Made by a program: the position numbers and the translations under genes | Shown: positions 46,950-57,003 of the stretch, piece after piece | How the letters are laid out: every line of letters starts with the position of its first letter | How positions within the stretch are numbered: the first letter of the stretch is position 1 | Assembly: GCF_018474005.1 (NCBI RefSeq) | Contig: NZ_JAHCSH010000003.1 | Coordinates: forward strand, 124,001 to 188,000 | DNA from: Curvibacter sp. CHRR-16 | Lineage (GTDB): Bacteria; Pseudomonadota; Gammaproteobacteria; Burkholderiales; Burkholderiaceae_C | Length of the DNA: 64,000 bases | Direction of reading: 5' to 3' | Notes under the pieces: generated by a model | The model's database searches: none | Seen by the model: only the letters and a program-made list of their open reading frames with translations | Told to the model about the DNA's origin: nothing

Positions 46950-47037
46950 AAAACAACTTTTTATTCGTTTGAGTTTCTTAGAAGCCTCTCTACAGTCGCA
47001 ACCCTGTCTTATTTATCGATAACAGGAGCGACTTTTC

Positions 47038-48339
47038 ATGGCCGACCAGACCCATCCTTCTTGGCGTTTTGAAACCCTGTCCGTGCATGCGGGCTATTCG
47101 CCAGACCCCACAACCAAAGCCGTGGCGGTGCCGATTTACCAGACGGCGGCCTATGCGTTTGACAGCGCCCAGCATGGCGCAGACCTGTTTGACCTGAAGG
47201 TGCCGGGCAACATCTACACCCGCATCATGAACCCCACCCAAGACGTGCTGGAAAAGCGCGTGGCGGCGCTGGAAGGCGGCATTGCGGCCCTCGCCCTGGC
47301 CTCGGGCCAAGCGGCGGTGACCTATGCCATCCAGACCATTGCCGAGGCGGGTGACAACATCATCAGCAGCACCGCGCTGTACGGCGGCACCTACAACCTG
47401 TTTGCCCACACGCTGCCCCAGTTCGGCATCACCACCCGCTTTGCCGACCACCGCGACCCCGACAGCTTTGCCCCGCTGATCGACGATAAAACCAAGGCCA
47501 TTTATGTGGAGTCGCTGGGCAACCCGCAGGGCAATGTGACGGACATCCGCCGCATCGCCGACATCGCCCACGCGCACGGCATTCCGCTCATCGTGGACAA
47601 CACCGTGGCCAGCCCCTACCTGCTGCGCCCCATCGAGCACGGCGCGGACATCGTGGTGCATTCGCTCACCAAATACCTGGGTGGCCACGGCACCAGCATT
47701 GGTGGCGCGATTGTGGACAGCGGCAAGTTCCCGTGGGCGGAGCACAAGGCCAAGTTCAAGCGCCTGAACGAGCCTGACCCCAGCTACCACGGTGTGGTGT
47801 ACACCGAAGCGCTGGGCCCTGCCGCCTACATTGGCCGTGCCCGCGTGGTGCCGCTGCGCAATACGGGTGCTGCCATTTCGCCCTTCAACGCCTTCTTGAT
47901 TTTGCAAGGCATCGAGACCCTGTCGCTGCGCTTGGAGCGCATCAACGCCAACACGCAAGCAGTGGCCGAGTTCCTGCAAAAGCATCCCAAAGTGGGCTGG
48001 GTCAATTACGCGGGCCTGCCCAACCACCCCGACCACGCGCTGGCGCAAAAGTACCTGGGTGGCAAGGCATCGGGCCTGCTCACCTTTGGCGTGAAGGGCG
48101 ACGATGGCCGCGCTTCCGGGGCCCGCTTCCTGGATGCGCTGCAGCTCTTCACCCGACTGGTCAACATTGGTGATGCCAAGTCACTGGCCACGCACCCAGC
48201 GTCCACCACGCACCGCCAGCTCAGCCCCGAAGAGTTGGCCAAGGCCGGTGTGCCCGTCGATGCGGTGCGTTTGTCGGTGGGCATTGAGCACATTGCCGAC
48301 CTGCTGGCCGACTTGGACCAAGCACTGGCAGCGGTCTAA
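47038..48339 (+). CDS. metY: O-acetylhomoserine aminocarboxypropyltransferase (sulfhydrylase)
   Basis: 433 residues, Cys/Met-metabolism PLP enzyme. [20 protein letters not shown] is the typical beginning; [40 protein letters not shown], and the PLP lysine in [14 protein letters not shown] (about residue 214). Makes homocysteine from O-acetylhomoserine and sulfide, so it is an entry point for inorganic sulfur into methionine. AGGAG site nine bases before the ATG. The CysB-type regulator follows by 15 bases and is probably co-transcribed. Confidence 0.94.
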   Translation: MADQTHPSWRFETLSVHAGYSPDPTTKAVAVPIYQTAAYAFDSAQHGADLFDLKVPGNIYTRIMNPTQDVLEKRVAALEGGIAALALASGQAAVTYAIQTIAEAGDNIISSTALYGGTYNLFAHTLPQFGITTRFADHRDPDSFAPLIDDKTKAIYVESLGNPQGNVTDIRRIADIAHAHGIPLIVDNTVASPYLLRPIEHGADIVVHSLTKYLGGHGTSIGGAIVDSGKFPWAEHKAKFKRLNEPDPSYHGVVYTEALGPAAYIGRARVVPLRNTGAAISPFNAFLILQGIETLSLRLERINANTQAVAEFLQKHPKVGWVNYAGLPNHPDHALAQKYLGGKASGLLTFGVKGDDGRASGARFLDALQLFTRLVNIGDAKSLATHPASTTHRQLSPEELAKAGVPVDAVRLSVGIEHIADLLADLDQALAAV

Positions 48340-48354
48340 CCCCTTGGAGTTGGC

Positions 48355-49344
48355 ATGAACTTTCAGCAGTTGCGCTCTATCCGCGAAACCGTGCGCCGGG
48401 GCTACAACCTGACGGATGTAGCCCAAGTCCTGCACACCTCGCAACCCGGCGTGAGCCGCCAAATACGCGAGCTGGAGCAGGAGTTGGGGGTGGATTTTTT
48501 CATCCGCAACGGCAAGCGCCTGACAGGACTCACGCCCCCAGGGGCGGAGTTGCTGCCCATCGTGGAACGGCTGCTGCAAGAGTCTGACAACCTGCGCCAA
48601 GCGGTGCTGGACTTTAGCCAGCGCCAAGAGGGGCAGCTGTCCATTGCCGCCACCCACTCCCAAGCGCGCTATGCGCTGCCGCACGTGGTGCGCGACTTTC
48701 GGGCCTTGTTCCCCAAGGTCACGCTGCACCTGCACCAAGGCTCACCCAAACAAGTGGCGGCCATGCTGATATCGGGGGAAGCCGACATTGGCGTGGCCAC
48801 CGAAGCGCTGGCCGACTACCAGCAACTGGTGACCCTGCCCTGCTACCGCTGGACGCACAGCATCGTGGTGCCCAAAGGCCACGCGCTGCTGCAAGAGCTC
48901 CGCGACAGTGGCCAGCCCCTGTCGCTGGCGCAGTTGGCACGCTACCCCATCATCACCTACGAGCTGGGCTATACGGGCCGCTCGCACATCGACCAAGCCT
49001 TCCGCTCCGCCGGCCAACAACCCGATGTGGTGCTCACCGCCATGGACGCCGATGTGATCAAGACCTATGTGGAGTTGGGCATGGGTGTGGGCATCGTGGC
49101 CTCCATCGCGCTGGATGACAAGCAAGAGGCGCTGGAGTACATCGACGCGGGGCATTTGTTCCAAGTGAACGTGACCCGGCTAGGCCTGCGCAAAGGCGCA
49201 TGGCTGCGCAACTACGCCTACGAGTTCATCCAAACCTTTGTGCCCACGCTCAAGCCCGAGGTGGTGCGCCAGGCCCTGCAAGAGGCCAACAGCGGCGATG
49301 GAGCCGATGGCGAAGACGCCCTAGAAAACGCGCTGGCGATTTAG
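48355..49344 (+). CDS. cysB: CysB-family LysR regulator
   Basis: 329 residues. The winged helix MNFQQLRSIRETVRRGYNLT with VAQVLHTSQPGVSRQIRELE is the CysB/Cbl signature (FQQLR...AVRRNFNLTEVA...SQPGVSKQI). The effector domain keeps the sulfate/acetylserine pocket threonines (SIAATHSQARYALP, EADIGVATEAL). CysB activates sulfate uptake and assimilation when O-acetylserine accumulates; Cbl does so for sulfonates. The position beside metY and near cysTWA supports a role in sulfur control; cysB versus cbl versus ssuR cannot be decided from sequence alone. Confidence 0.9.
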   Translation: MNFQQLRSIRETVRRGYNLTDVAQVLHTSQPGVSRQIRELEQELGVDFFIRNGKRLTGLTPPGAELLPIVERLLQESDNLRQAVLDFSQRQEGQLSIAATHSQARYALPHVVRDFRALFPKVTLHLHQGSPKQVAAMLISGEADIGVATEALADYQQLVTLPCYRWTHSIVVPKGHALLQELRDSGQPLSLAQLARYPIITYELGYTGRSHIDQAFRSAGQQPDVVLTAMDADVIKTYVELGMGVGIVASIALDDKQEALEYIDAGHLFQVNVTRLGLRKGAWLRNYAYEFIQTFVPTLKPEVVRQALQEANSGDGADGEDALENALAI

Positions 49345-49365
49345 CCTTGGCATACACGCCGCCTA

Positions 49366-49776
49366 TTAGCAAAGGTACGACTCGGTAAACCGTGCCTCTG
49401 GTGCGGTGCGCAGAACCATGTTGCTGGCTTGCCACTGGCACTGCACGCCATGGGCTAGCTGCAATTGCAGTAGCAAAGGGCCTTCTGTCTGCACGCTACC
49501 GCCCAGCACCAAAGCGCACGCTTGCGTGTGCTGCGATGGCTCGCTGTGTGACAGCACAGTCAGGCTGCCTTGCGCCACGCGCCCCAAGCTATCTGCATCC
49601 ACCTATTGGCTGTGCACGCCGTGCAGCAGTAGCTCTACGCCTTGCACAAAACCATCTTGCGGTGCGGCCATGCTGTGCTGGCGTACAGCGGCAACGGCAA
49701 AGCGCACCAGCACGCTGCCAGCCTGCGGGGTGATGCTGGCTAGTTCAGAGTCGGCAAACAGCAGGGTGTAAAACAC
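49366..49776 (-). pseudogene. Unknown gene interrupted by an in-frame amber codon
   Basis: Reading on from a GTG at 49776, six bases after the aminotransferase stop, the frame gives VFYTLLFADSELASITPQAG and continues to LLLHGVHSQ, then TAG (49605-49603), then VDADSLGRVAQGSLTVLSHS and on to a TAA at 49368-49366. Both halves have coding character and keep the same frame over about 135 codons. The product would be a small soluble protein without a recognised domain. Either a recent nonsense mutation, a sequencing error, or stop-codon readthrough. It would be co-transcribed with the aminotransferase. Confidence 0.5.
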
Positions 49777-49781
49777 TGCAG

Positions 49782-50939
49782 CTACACCCGCGCCAACCTC
49801 TGCACCGCTTGCTGCAGCGTACTATCTTGCTTGGCAAAGCAAAAGCGCACCACGCGCATGCCCTGCGGTGGCTGGGCATAGAACACCGACACGGGGATGG
49901 ACGCCACGCCGTGCTCGGTGGTCAGCCAGCGGGCAAAGGTCACGTCGTCCATGTCCGGTTGCAGCGCGCTGTAATCGGCCAACTGGAAGTACGTGCCTTG
50001 CGATGGCACCAAGCCAAAGCCCGCTTGGCTCAAGCCCGCCGCCAGCAAGTCGCGCTTGGGCTGGAAGAAAGCGCTCAGCCCTTGCCAATGGCTGGCATCG
50101 GCCAAATGTGCGGCCAGCGCATGCTGGGCCGGTGTGCTGACCGAAAACACCAAAAACTGGTGCAGCTTGCGCAACTCGGCTGTGATGGCCGCCGGGGCCA
50201 CCATATAGCCCACCTTCCAGCCCGTGGCGTGGAAGGTTTTGCCAAACGAATAGACCGCCACGCTGCGCTGGCGCAGTGCGGGGTGGGCCAGCACGCTGTG
50301 GTGCTGCAGGCCATCGAGCACCAGATGCTCGTACACCTCGTCGGCCAGCACCAACAGGTTGTGGCGCTCCGCGATGGCGGCCAGTTGCGCCAGGTCTTGT
50401 GTGCCCCACACGCTGGTGGACGGGTTGTTGGGGTTGTTGACGATGATGAGCCGCGTGCGCGGTGTCACCGCAGCCTCCACACGCTCCCAGTCCACGGCAA
50501 ACTGCGGCGGCAGTATCGGCACGCGGATGGCTTGCGCACCCTGCGCAGCAATGGCGGGGGCGTAGCTGTCATACGACGGATCGAGCACGATGGCCGCATC
50601 GCCTGGGTGCAGCACAGCGGCGATGGTGGTGAACAGCGCCTGCGTGGCCCCGGCGGTGACGGTGATCTCGGCATCCGCATCGAACGCACTGCCGTGCTGC
50701 AGTTGCAGCTTGGCCGCTATGGCTTGGCGCAGTGCTGGCAGGCCGGGCATGGGCGCGTACTGGTTGTGCCCCAGTTGCGCCGCTTCGCCCAAGGCTTGGG
50801 TTAAACGCGGGTGACAGGGGTAGTCCGGGAAACCTTGCGACAGGTTGATAGCGCCATGTTGCTGCGCCAACGCGCTCATGACGCTGAAGATGGTGGTGCC
50901 CACATCGGGCAGTTTGGAGGTGAAAGGGAGCTGGCTCAT
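49782..50939 (-). CDS. Class I aminotransferase, methionine/KMTB aminotransferase (YbdL) type
   Basis: 385 residues from ATG 50939 (the frame extends to a GTG at 50969). Fold type I PLP enzyme: AINLSQGFPDYPCHPRLTQA, HNQYAPMPGLPALRQAIAAK, ITVTAGATQALFTTIAAVLH, NNPNNPSTSVWG, and the PLP lysine in YSFGKTFHATGWKVGYMVAP. The INLSQGFPDF and NQYAPMPGLP forms are typical of YbdL, which uses methionine and 4-methylthio-2-oxobutyrate. Its location in a methionine/sulfur region supports this. Confidence 0.87.
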   Translation of the reverse strand: MSQLPFTSKLPDVGTTIFSVMSALAQQHGAINLSQGFPDYPCHPRLTQALGEAAQLGHNQYAPMPGLPALRQAIAAKLQLQHGSAFDADAEITVTAGATQALFTTIAAVLHPGDAAIVLDPSYDSYAPAIAAQGAQAIRVPILPPQFAVDWERVEAAVTPRTRLIIVNNPNNPSTSVWGTQDLAQLAAIAERHNLLVLADEVYEHLVLDGLQHHSVLAHPALRQRSVAVYSFGKTFHATGWKVGYMVAPAAITAELRKLHQFLVFSVSTPAQHALAAHLADASHWQGLSAFFQPKRDLLAAGLSQAGFGLVPSQGTYFQLADYSALQPDMDDVTFARWLTTEHGVASIPVSVFYAQPPQGMRVVRFCFAKQDSTLQQAVQRLARV

Positions 50940-51010
50940 GGTTCTTGGGTTGTGCTGGCTTGGCTGCACCTAGTCTAGCGGGGCCGCCAAAGACACCATC
51001 CTCATATGCA

Positions 51011-51031
51011 AACAACAATTTATTCGTTGTT
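51011..51031. promoter_or_regulatory. Dyad upstream of the sulfate-binding protein gene
   Basis: AACAAC (51011-51016) and GTTGTT (51026-51031) flank nine bases containing TTATTC. It lies 50 bases before the sbp start, a position expected for a CysB/LysR activator site. Role inferred. Confidence 0.35.
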
Positions 51032-51081
51032 CAAATAACAAGCCTTGTCGACAATCCGAACCCATCTTGTTTGGAGGCCCC

Positions 51082-52080
51082 ATGAATTTCCATAAAAAAT
51101 GCCAGCTAGCCCTTGTGCTGCTTGCCGCAAGCGCTAGCAATTTTGCAGCAGCACAAAGTCTGCTCAATGCCTCGTACGACGTGGCACGCGAGTTTTACAA
51201 AGACATCAACACCAGCTTTGTGGCCAGCTACAAAAAGAGCACAGGCAAAGACGTGAAGGTGGAGCAATCCCATGGCGGCTCCAGTGCGCAGGCGCGCGCC
51301 GTGAGCGAGGGCTTGGACGCCGATGTGGTGACCTTCAACACCAGCACCGACATCGACTTTTTGGCCAACAACGGCTTGGTAGCCAAGGATTGGACCAAGA
51401 AATTCCCCCACAACGCAGCCCCCACCAGTTCGACCATGCTGTTTTTGGTGCGCCAAGGCAACCCCAAAGGCATCAAGGACTGGGATGACTTGGTCAAACC
51501 CGGCGTGCAAGTGGTGGTAGTCAACCCCAAACTGGGTGGCAATGGCCGCATGGCGTATTTGGCCGCTTGGGGCCAAGTGCGCAAGAAAGGCGGCTCCGAT
51601 GCCCAAGCAGCGGACTATGTGCGCAAGCTTTACGCCAATGTGCCGGTACTGGCCAAGGGCGGGCGCGATGCCACCACCATCTTCTTGCAGCGCAATATTG
51701 GTGACGTGCTCATCACATTTGAGTCGGAAGTGATCAGCGTGGATCGGGAGTTTGGCACTGGCAAAGTGGACGCCATCCACCCCAGCACCTCCATCGTGGC
51801 GGAAAACCCCGTGGCTGTGGTGGAGCGCACCGTGGCCAAGAAAGGCACCGGCGACCTGGCCCGCGCCTACCTGAACTACCTGTACAGCGACGAAGCACAA
51901 GAGATTGCGGCCCAGCACGCCATTCGCCCCAGCAACCCTGCGGTGCTCAAAAAATACGCCAGCACCTTCAAGCCCATCACGCTGTTCCGCGTGGAGGACT
52001 ACTTTGGCTCACTGGCCGAAGCGCAAAAAGTGCACTTTGCCGATGGCGGCCAGTTCGACAAGCTCTACACGGTGAAGTAA
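51082..52080 (+). CDS. sbp: Periplasmic sulfate-binding protein
   Basis: 332 residues from ATG 51082 with GGAGG upstream. Signal peptide CQLALVLLAASASNFAAA, mature SLLNASYDVAREFYKDINTS. Sulfate-binding loops: EQSHGGSSAQARAVSEGLDA, KFPHNAAPTSSTMLFLVRQG, KGGRDATTIFLQRNIGDVLI. C-terminal KVHFADGGQFDKLYTVK is typical. It serves the CysTWA importer, though an MFS gene separates it from cysT. Paralogue of the gene at 25583-26635. Confidence 0.93.
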   Translation: MNFHKKCQLALVLLAASASNFAAAQSLLNASYDVAREFYKDINTSFVASYKKSTGKDVKVEQSHGGSSAQARAVSEGLDADVVTFNTSTDIDFLANNGLVAKDWTKKFPHNAAPTSSTMLFLVRQGNPKGIKDWDDLVKPGVQVVVVNPKLGGNGRMAYLAAWGQVRKKGGSDAQAADYVRKLYANVPVLAKGGRDATTIFLQRNIGDVLITFESEVISVDREFGTGKVDAIHPSTSIVAENPVAVVERTVAKKGTGDLARAYLNYLYSDEAQEIAAQHAIRPSNPAVLKKYASTFKPITLFRVEDYFGSLAEAQKVHFADGGQFDKLYTVK

Positions 52081-52129
52081 GTCCACGCGCCAGCGTGGGT
52101 TGGGGTGCTGCGGCTATGCTGGCACCCCT

Positions 52130-53326
52130 ATGAAACATTCTTTCTTTCGCACCGCTCTGGTATTGGGCCTGCTCTCTGCCACAGGTCCTTTTGCCATCGA
52201 CATGTACCTGCCCGCCCTGCCCTCTATTGGGCAGCATCTGGGTGCCTCCATTAGCCAAGTGCAGGCCAGCCTGATGGCTTTTTTTGCCGCCATCGCTATT
52301 GGCCAAATCATCTATGGCCCGGCGGCCGACATGCTGGGCCGCAAGCCTCCGCTGTACTTTGGTTTGCTGCTGTTTGCATTGGCCAGCGTGGGCTGCGCTT
52401 TGGCTCCCAACATCGAAACTCTGGTAGCGCTGCGCTTTGTGCAGGGCTTGGGAGCCTGTGCGGGCATGGTTATTCCACGCGCCGTGGTGCGCGACTTGCA
52501 CACCGGGCATGAGGCGGCGCGCCTCATGTCGCTCTTGATGCTGGTGTTCAGCGTGTCGCCTATCTTGGCGCCACTGACTGGCAGCTTGTTGATTGATGTG
52601 GCAGGCTGGCGCAGCGTGTTCTGGGCCGTGGGCTTGGCCGCCGTGCTGGGCTTGGCACTGGTAGCCACCAGCTTGCCCGAAACCCGCAACGCCGCCCAGC
52701 GGTTGGAGAGCAGCGTGGGCAGTGCTCTGCGTGGCTACGGTGTGTTGCTGCGCGATAAACACTTTTTGGGCTTGGTGTTCATTGGCGCATTTGGCATTTC
52801 CAGCTTTTTCGCCTACTTGGCCAACTCGTCCTTTGTATTGATTGATCACTACGGCCTCAGCCCGCGCCAGTACAGCGTGGCCTTTGCAGCCAATGCAGCC
52901 GCCTTTATTGGCATGTCGCAGCTCGTGGGCAAACTGGCCAAGCGCTTTGGCCTCGCCCCGCTGGTGCGCGTGGCCATGGTGGGCAATAGCACGGTTATCG
53001 GCTTGCTACTGGTTGTGCAACTGCTGGGCTTCACACAGTTGCCTGTTTTGTTGGTGTTGCTGTTCGTGGGCTTTGGTTTTTTGGGCTTGGTCATCCCCAC
53101 CACAGCAGTGCTGGCGCTAGACAAGCACGGTGCTATTGCGGGCACCGCATCGGCGCTGATGGGCACGCTGCAGTTCGTGACCGGGGCACTGGTCATGGCC
53201 TTCACGGGCTTGTTTGTGGACGGAACAGCACTGCCCATGGTCGCGGGCATTGCAGCTTCGTCTGGCATTGCACTGGCGTTTGCCCTCAAAACTTTGCGTT
53301 CTGAATTGCACCCAAAACCACACTAG
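52130..53326 (+). CDS. MFS drug exporter, Bcr/CflA family
   Basis: 398 residues from ATG 52130, twelve membrane helices. DHA1 motifs: IDMYLPALPSIGQHLGASIS (Bcr/CflA opening), IYGPAADMLGRKPPLYFGLL (motif A), RFVQGLGACAGMVIPRAVVR, and the motif C-like stretch SVSPILAPLTGSLLID. Members export bicyclomycin, chloramphenicol or sulfonamides. No strong ribosome site is visible. It interrupts the otherwise continuous sbp-cysTWA order, so it may be an insertion into the cluster. Confidence 0.9.
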   Translation: MKHSFFRTALVLGLLSATGPFAIDMYLPALPSIGQHLGASISQVQASLMAFFAAIAIGQIIYGPAADMLGRKPPLYFGLLLFALASVGCALAPNIETLVALRFVQGLGACAGMVIPRAVVRDLHTGHEAARLMSLLMLVFSVSPILAPLTGSLLIDVAGWRSVFWAVGLAAVLGLALVATSLPETRNAAQRLESSVGSALRGYGVLLRDKHFLGLVFIGAFGISSFFAYLANSSFVLIDHYGLSPRQYSVAFAANAAAFIGMSQLVGKLAKRFGLAPLVRVAMVGNSTVIGLLLVVQLLGFTQLPVLLVLLFVGFGFLGLVIPTTAVLALDKHGAIAGTASALMGTLQFVTGALVMAFTGLFVDGTALPMVAGIAASSGIALAFALKTLRSELHPKPH

Positions 53327-53419
53327 CTAGTAATAAGCAAACAACTAGAAAGTAGTTTGCGACCATGGGCAGGCTACGGACAATGCGCGCTTCCATCGAA
53401 TTGAAAGTTCACTCTGTCC

Positions 53420-54274
53420 ATGTCTGCCCCTGCAACGGCCCGTCGGCCGTCCCAACGCGTACTGCCCGGTTTCGGGCTCACACTGGGCTACACCTTGTTT
53501 TACCTGAGCGTGATCGTGCTGATCCCGCTCTCGGCCCTGTTCTTCAAAACCTTTAGCCTGAGCTGGGAGCAGTTCTGGGCTGCAGTGGCCAGTCCCCGCG
53601 TAGTGGCTTCCTACAAGCTGACCTTTGGCGCATCGTTCATCGCCGCCGTGGTCAACGCGTTTGCAGGCCTGCTGGTGGCGTGGGTGCTGGTGCGCTACCA
53701 CTTTCCGTTTAAAAAGATAGTGGATGCACTGGTGGACTTGCCCTTTGCCCTGCCCACTGCCGTAGCGGGCATCTCTCTCACGGCTCTGCTGGCCAGCAAT
53801 GGCTGGGTAGGCAGTTTGCTAGAGCCCTATGGCATCCAACTGGCCTACAACCCCAAGGGCGTGGTCATCGCGCTCATCTTCATTGGGTTGCCCTTTGTGG
53901 TGCGCACGGTGCAGCCGGTGCTGGAAGACATGGAAAAAGAACTGGAAGAAGCCGCCACCTGCTTGGGTGCCAACCGCTGGCAAACCTTTCGGCATGTGAT
54001 CTTTCCGGCCATCTTGCCCGCCCTGACCACTGGCTTTGCCATGGCGTTTGCGCGCGCTTTGGGAGAGTACGGCTCGGTCATTTTCATTGCCGGCAACATG
54101 CCCATGATTTCCGAAATCACGCCGCTCATCATCATCAGCAAGTTGGAGCAGTTTGACTACCCCGGTGCCACCGCCGTGGCCGTGGTCACGCTCTTGTTCT
54201 CGTTCACCATGCTGCTGGTCATCAATGCCTTGCAAGGCTGGCAACGCAAACGCGCAGGAGGAGCTTCCGCATGA
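53420..54274 (+). CDS. cysT: Sulfate/thiosulfate ABC permease CysT (CysU)
   Basis: 284 residues, six membrane helices, beginning [20 protein letters not shown]. The ATPase-docking loop [20 protein letters not shown] and the family block [19 protein letters not shown] are clear. Overlaps the cysW start by four bases (ATGA). Confidence 0.93.
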   Translation: MSAPATARRPSQRVLPGFGLTLGYTLFYLSVIVLIPLSALFFKTFSLSWEQFWAAVASPRVVASYKLTFGASFIAAVVNAFAGLLVAWVLVRYHFPFKKIVDALVDLPFALPTAVAGISLTALLASNGWVGSLLEPYGIQLAYNPKGVVIALIFIGLPFVVRTVQPVLEDMEKELEEAATCLGANRWQTFRHVIFPAILPALTTGFAMAFARALGEYGSVIFIAGNMPMISEITPLIIISKLEQFDYPGATAVAVVTLLFSFTMLLVINALQGWQRKRAGGASA

Positions 54275-55164
54275 GTAGCAACAACACCCTGCGCACAGTG
54301 CGCAGTGGCACCACCGAGCCCCTGTGGGTCAAGTGGACGCTGATTGGCATCGCGCTGGCCTTTTTGGGGCTGTTCTTGGTGCTGCCTTTGGCAGCGGTGT
54401 TCACCGAAGCGCTGCGCAAAGGCTTTGACGCCTATTTTGCCGCCCTGCGCGAGCCCGATGCCTGGTCGGCCATTCGCCTGACGCTGATCACTGCGGCCAT
54501 TGCCGTGCCACTCAATTTGGTGTTTGGCGTAGCGGCGGCTTGGGCTGTGGCCAAGTACGAATTCCGTGGCAAGGCTGTGCTCATTACCTTGATTGACCTG
54601 CCCTTCTCGGTCTCGCCCGTGGTGGCTGGCCTGACCTATGTGCTCCTGTTTGGCTCGCGCGGCTGGTTTGGCCCTTGGTTGGAGGAGCACAACCTGAAGG
54701 TGATTTTTGCCGTGCCCGGCATTGTGTTGGCTACGGTGTTTGTGACCTTCCCCTTCATCGCCCGCGAGCTGATTCCGCTGATGCAAGCCCAAGGCACCGA
54801 CGAAGAGCAAGCCGCCCAGGTGCTGGGTGCTTCGGGCTGGAAAACCTTCTGGCACGTGACGCTGCCCAACATCAAGTGGGGGCTGATCTACGGCGTCATT
54901 CTGTGCAACGCCCGCGCCATGGGCGAGTTTGGTGCGGTGTCGGTGGTGTCGGGCCACATCCGCGGCCAGACCAACACCATGCCCTTGCACGTGGAAATCC
55001 TCTACAACGAATACCAGTCCGTGGCCGCCTTTGCGGTGGCGTCTTTGCTGGCTTTGCTGGCCTTGGTGACCTTGGTCATCAAGTCGGTGGCCGAGTGGCG
55101 GTTTGAGCGCGAAAAGCAAGCCGCCGCCAACCTGCCGCCCGAGCGCCCCATCACGGCACCCTGA
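54271..55164 (+). CDS. cysW: Sulfate/thiosulfate ABC permease CysW
   Basis: 297 residues, six membrane helices. Family blocks: [60 protein letters not shown] (docking loop) and [20 protein letters not shown]. Partner of CysT. Confidence 0.93.
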   Translation: MSSNNTLRTVRSGTTEPLWVKWTLIGIALAFLGLFLVLPLAAVFTEALRKGFDAYFAALREPDAWSAIRLTLITAAIAVPLNLVFGVAAAWAVAKYEFRGKAVLITLIDLPFSVSPVVAGLTYVLLFGSRGWFGPWLEEHNLKVIFAVPGIVLATVFVTFPFIARELIPLMQAQGTDEEQAAQVLGASGWKTFWHVTLPNIKWGLIYGVILCNARAMGEFGAVSVVSGHIRGQTNTMPLHVEILYNEYQSVAAFAVASLLALLALVTLVIKSVAEWRFEREKQAAANLPPERPITAP

Positions 55165-55193
55165 ACACCGACCCCCTTCTTAGAAAGCCTGCC

Positions 55194-56228
55194 ATGAGCA
55201 TCGCCATCCGCAACGTCAACAAACACTTTGGTGCTTTTCATGCCCTCAACAACGTCAACCTGGACATCGCCTCCGGCGAACTGGTGGCGCTCTTGGGCCC
55301 ATCGGGCTGCGGCAAAACCACGCTGCTGCGCATCATCGCCGGGTTGGAAACAGCCGACGCGGGCAACATTCTGTTCAGCGGTGAAGACACCACCGACGTG
55401 CACGTGCGCGAGCGCAATGTGGGCTTTGTGTTCCAGCACTACGCCCTGTTTCGCCACATGACGGTGTTTGACAACGTGGCCTTTGGCCTGCGCATGAAGC
55501 CACGCAAGCTGCGCCCCAGCGAAGCGCAGATCAAAACCAAGGTGATGGAGCTCTTGCAGCTGGTGCAGCTGGACTGGCTGGCTGACCGCTTTCCAGCTCA
55601 GTTATCCGGTGGGCAGCGCCAGCGCATCGCCTTGGCCCGTGCCTTGGCCGTGGAACCCAAGGTGCTGCTGCTGGATGAGCCGTTTGGCGCGCTCGATGCC
55701 AAGGTGCGCAAAGAGCTGCGCCGCTGGCTACGCCGCCTGCACGACGAGCTGCACGTGACCAGCATCTTCGTGACGCACGACCAAGAGGAAGCCTTGGAAG
55801 TGGCCGACCGCGTGGTGCTGATGAACAAGGGCAATATCGAGCAAATCGGCACGCCGCAAGAGGTGTGGGACAACCCCGCCAGCGCCTTTGTGTACAGCTT
55901 TTTGGGCGATGTGAACCAGTTTCGCGATGGACAAACCACCACCTTTGTGCGCCCGCACGACGTGGACATTTGGCCTGTAGGTGCCAACGCCCCCAGCACA
56001 GCCTCAGCTTCCACAGGCTTTATCGCCACACTGAGCCGCGCCATTGTGGTGGGGCCAATTGCCCGCTTGGAGTTGCTGCCTAGCGATGGCGGCGCGCTGG
56101 TGGAAGCCCACCTGTACGCCGAGGAATACCGCAGCCGTGGTCTGCAAGAAGGCCAAACCGTGCACTTTGCCCCGCGCAAATCACGCGTGTTCGTGCAATC
56201 GGACAGTGACCCTGCATTGGCGATTTGA
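55194..56228 (+). CDS. cysA: Sulfate/thiosulfate ABC ATPase CysA
   Basis: 344 residues. Walker [11 protein letters not shown]-loop [17 protein letters not shown], signature [15 protein letters not shown], Walker [14 protein letters not shown]-loop [15 protein letters not shown]. The C-terminal TOBE domain begins near residue 240 ([16 protein letters not shown]). The [19 protein letters not shown] wording is CysA-typical. Last gene of the cluster. Confidence 0.94.
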   Translation: MSIAIRNVNKHFGAFHALNNVNLDIASGELVALLGPSGCGKTTLLRIIAGLETADAGNILFSGEDTTDVHVRERNVGFVFQHYALFRHMTVFDNVAFGLRMKPRKLRPSEAQIKTKVMELLQLVQLDWLADRFPAQLSGGQRQRIALARALAVEPKVLLLDEPFGALDAKVRKELRRWLRRLHDELHVTSIFVTHDQEEALEVADRVVLMNKGNIEQIGTPQEVWDNPASAFVYSFLGDVNQFRDGQTTTFVRPHDVDIWPVGANAPSTASASTGFIATLSRAIVVGPIARLELLPSDGGALVEAHLYAEEYRSRGLQEGQTVHFAPRKSRVFVQSDSDPALAI

Positions 56229-56243
56229 CCATGTATGCAGCAA

Positions 56244-56265
56244 GGTGATGCGGCAGCGCATCACC
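56244..56265 (+). terminator. Hairpin after cysA, possible weak terminator
   Basis: GGTGATGCG (56244-56252), loop GCAG, CGCATCACC (56257-56265): nine perfect pairs. No T-run follows, so termination would need Rho or the hairpin may serve as an mRNA 3' stabiliser. It lies 16 bases after the cysA stop. Confidence 0.4.
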
Positions 56266-56345
56266 CAAGCGACACAGCCAGTGCATAGATAGCATCGTTT
56301 GGTGCACAATTTGTCGTCTAACCAACCGTACACCGGAGATACCCA

Positions 56346-56945
56346 ATGAAAAAGCTCGTCGTCGCTGCTGGTATTGCAAGCGCTGTTCTGTCCAACTCTG
56401 CTTTCGCTCAGGCAGAAAAGTTTGCAGGCTTCCAGTTGGGGGCTAGTTTGGATCTGGTGTCAGCCCGAAGCGAAGGCACAGTTACGGGCAACGATACAAC
56501 CTCCAACCAGTCTAGCGGCAATGCATCGTTGATTGCGCAGTTCAACTTTGCACTCGGTTCTGAGTGGATCTTGGGCCTTGGCGGCTCTTACCAACTGGGT
56601 GAAAACAAGGCCGGTAACTGGAACATTTCCGGTGTAACGAATACTCTGAAAAACCTGTACAGCGGCTACGCTGTTGCTGGCTATGCAGTCGATAGCAATG
56701 GACTCCTGTACACCAAACTTGCTGGTTTGGGAGCAGACAGCTACGTTACTTCGTCCAGCAGCTCAACAACTTCGGTAACTGGCCGCGGAATTGGTATTGG
56801 CTATCAAGGGTTTATTGGCACTAACACGACCTTTACAACCGAGTTGATGTACAACAAATACCATGAATTCACCCCCAAGGGTTCAAGCAATACAGTCACG
56901 CCTCAATCAACCGTACTGTCGTTTATTGTTGCTCACAAATTCTAA
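56346..56945 (+). CDS. Outer-membrane beta-barrel protein
   Basis: 199 residues. Signal peptide KKLVVAAGIASAVLSNSAFA, cleavage before QAEKFAGFQLG. The mature part alternates aromatic/hydrophobic strands (FAGFQLGASLDLVSA, WILGLGGSYQLGEN, GLLYTKLAGLGADSYV, TTFTTELMYNKYHEF) and ends in an aromatic-terminated strand (STVLSFIVAHKF), which is the recognition signal of the BAM machinery. Small eight-stranded OmpA/OMP_b-brl-like barrel. No gene partner; function unknown. GGAGAT lies before the ATG. Confidence 0.85.
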   Translation: MKKLVVAAGIASAVLSNSAFAQAEKFAGFQLGASLDLVSARSEGTVTGNDTTSNQSSGNASLIAQFNFALGSEWILGLGGSYQLGENKAGNWNISGVTNTLKNLYSGYAVAGYAVDSNGLLYTKLAGLGADSYVTSSSSSTTSVTGRGIGIGYQGFIGTNTTFTTELMYNKYHEFTPKGSSNTVTPQSTVLSFIVAHKF

Positions 56946-56957
56946 AAATACGTTGAA

Positions 56958-56984
56958 ACGCAGGCTTAGAACATAAGCCTGCGT
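56958..56984. terminator. Bidirectional hairpin between convergent genes
   Basis: ACGCAGGCTTA (56958-56968), loop GAACA, TAAGCCTGCGT (56974-56984): eleven perfect pairs. It lies between the outer-membrane protein gene and the convergent transketolase gene. On the minus strand the following bases are T-rich (GTATTTTTAG), so it can end both transcripts. Confidence 0.75.
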
Positions 56985-57003
56985 GTTGTCTACAAGGGCT
57001 TGA

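Noticed and set aside
46900..47037. SAM or SAH riboswitch in front of metY
   Set aside because: The leader has only a short AT-rich hairpin and lacks the conserved cores of the SAM classes I know.
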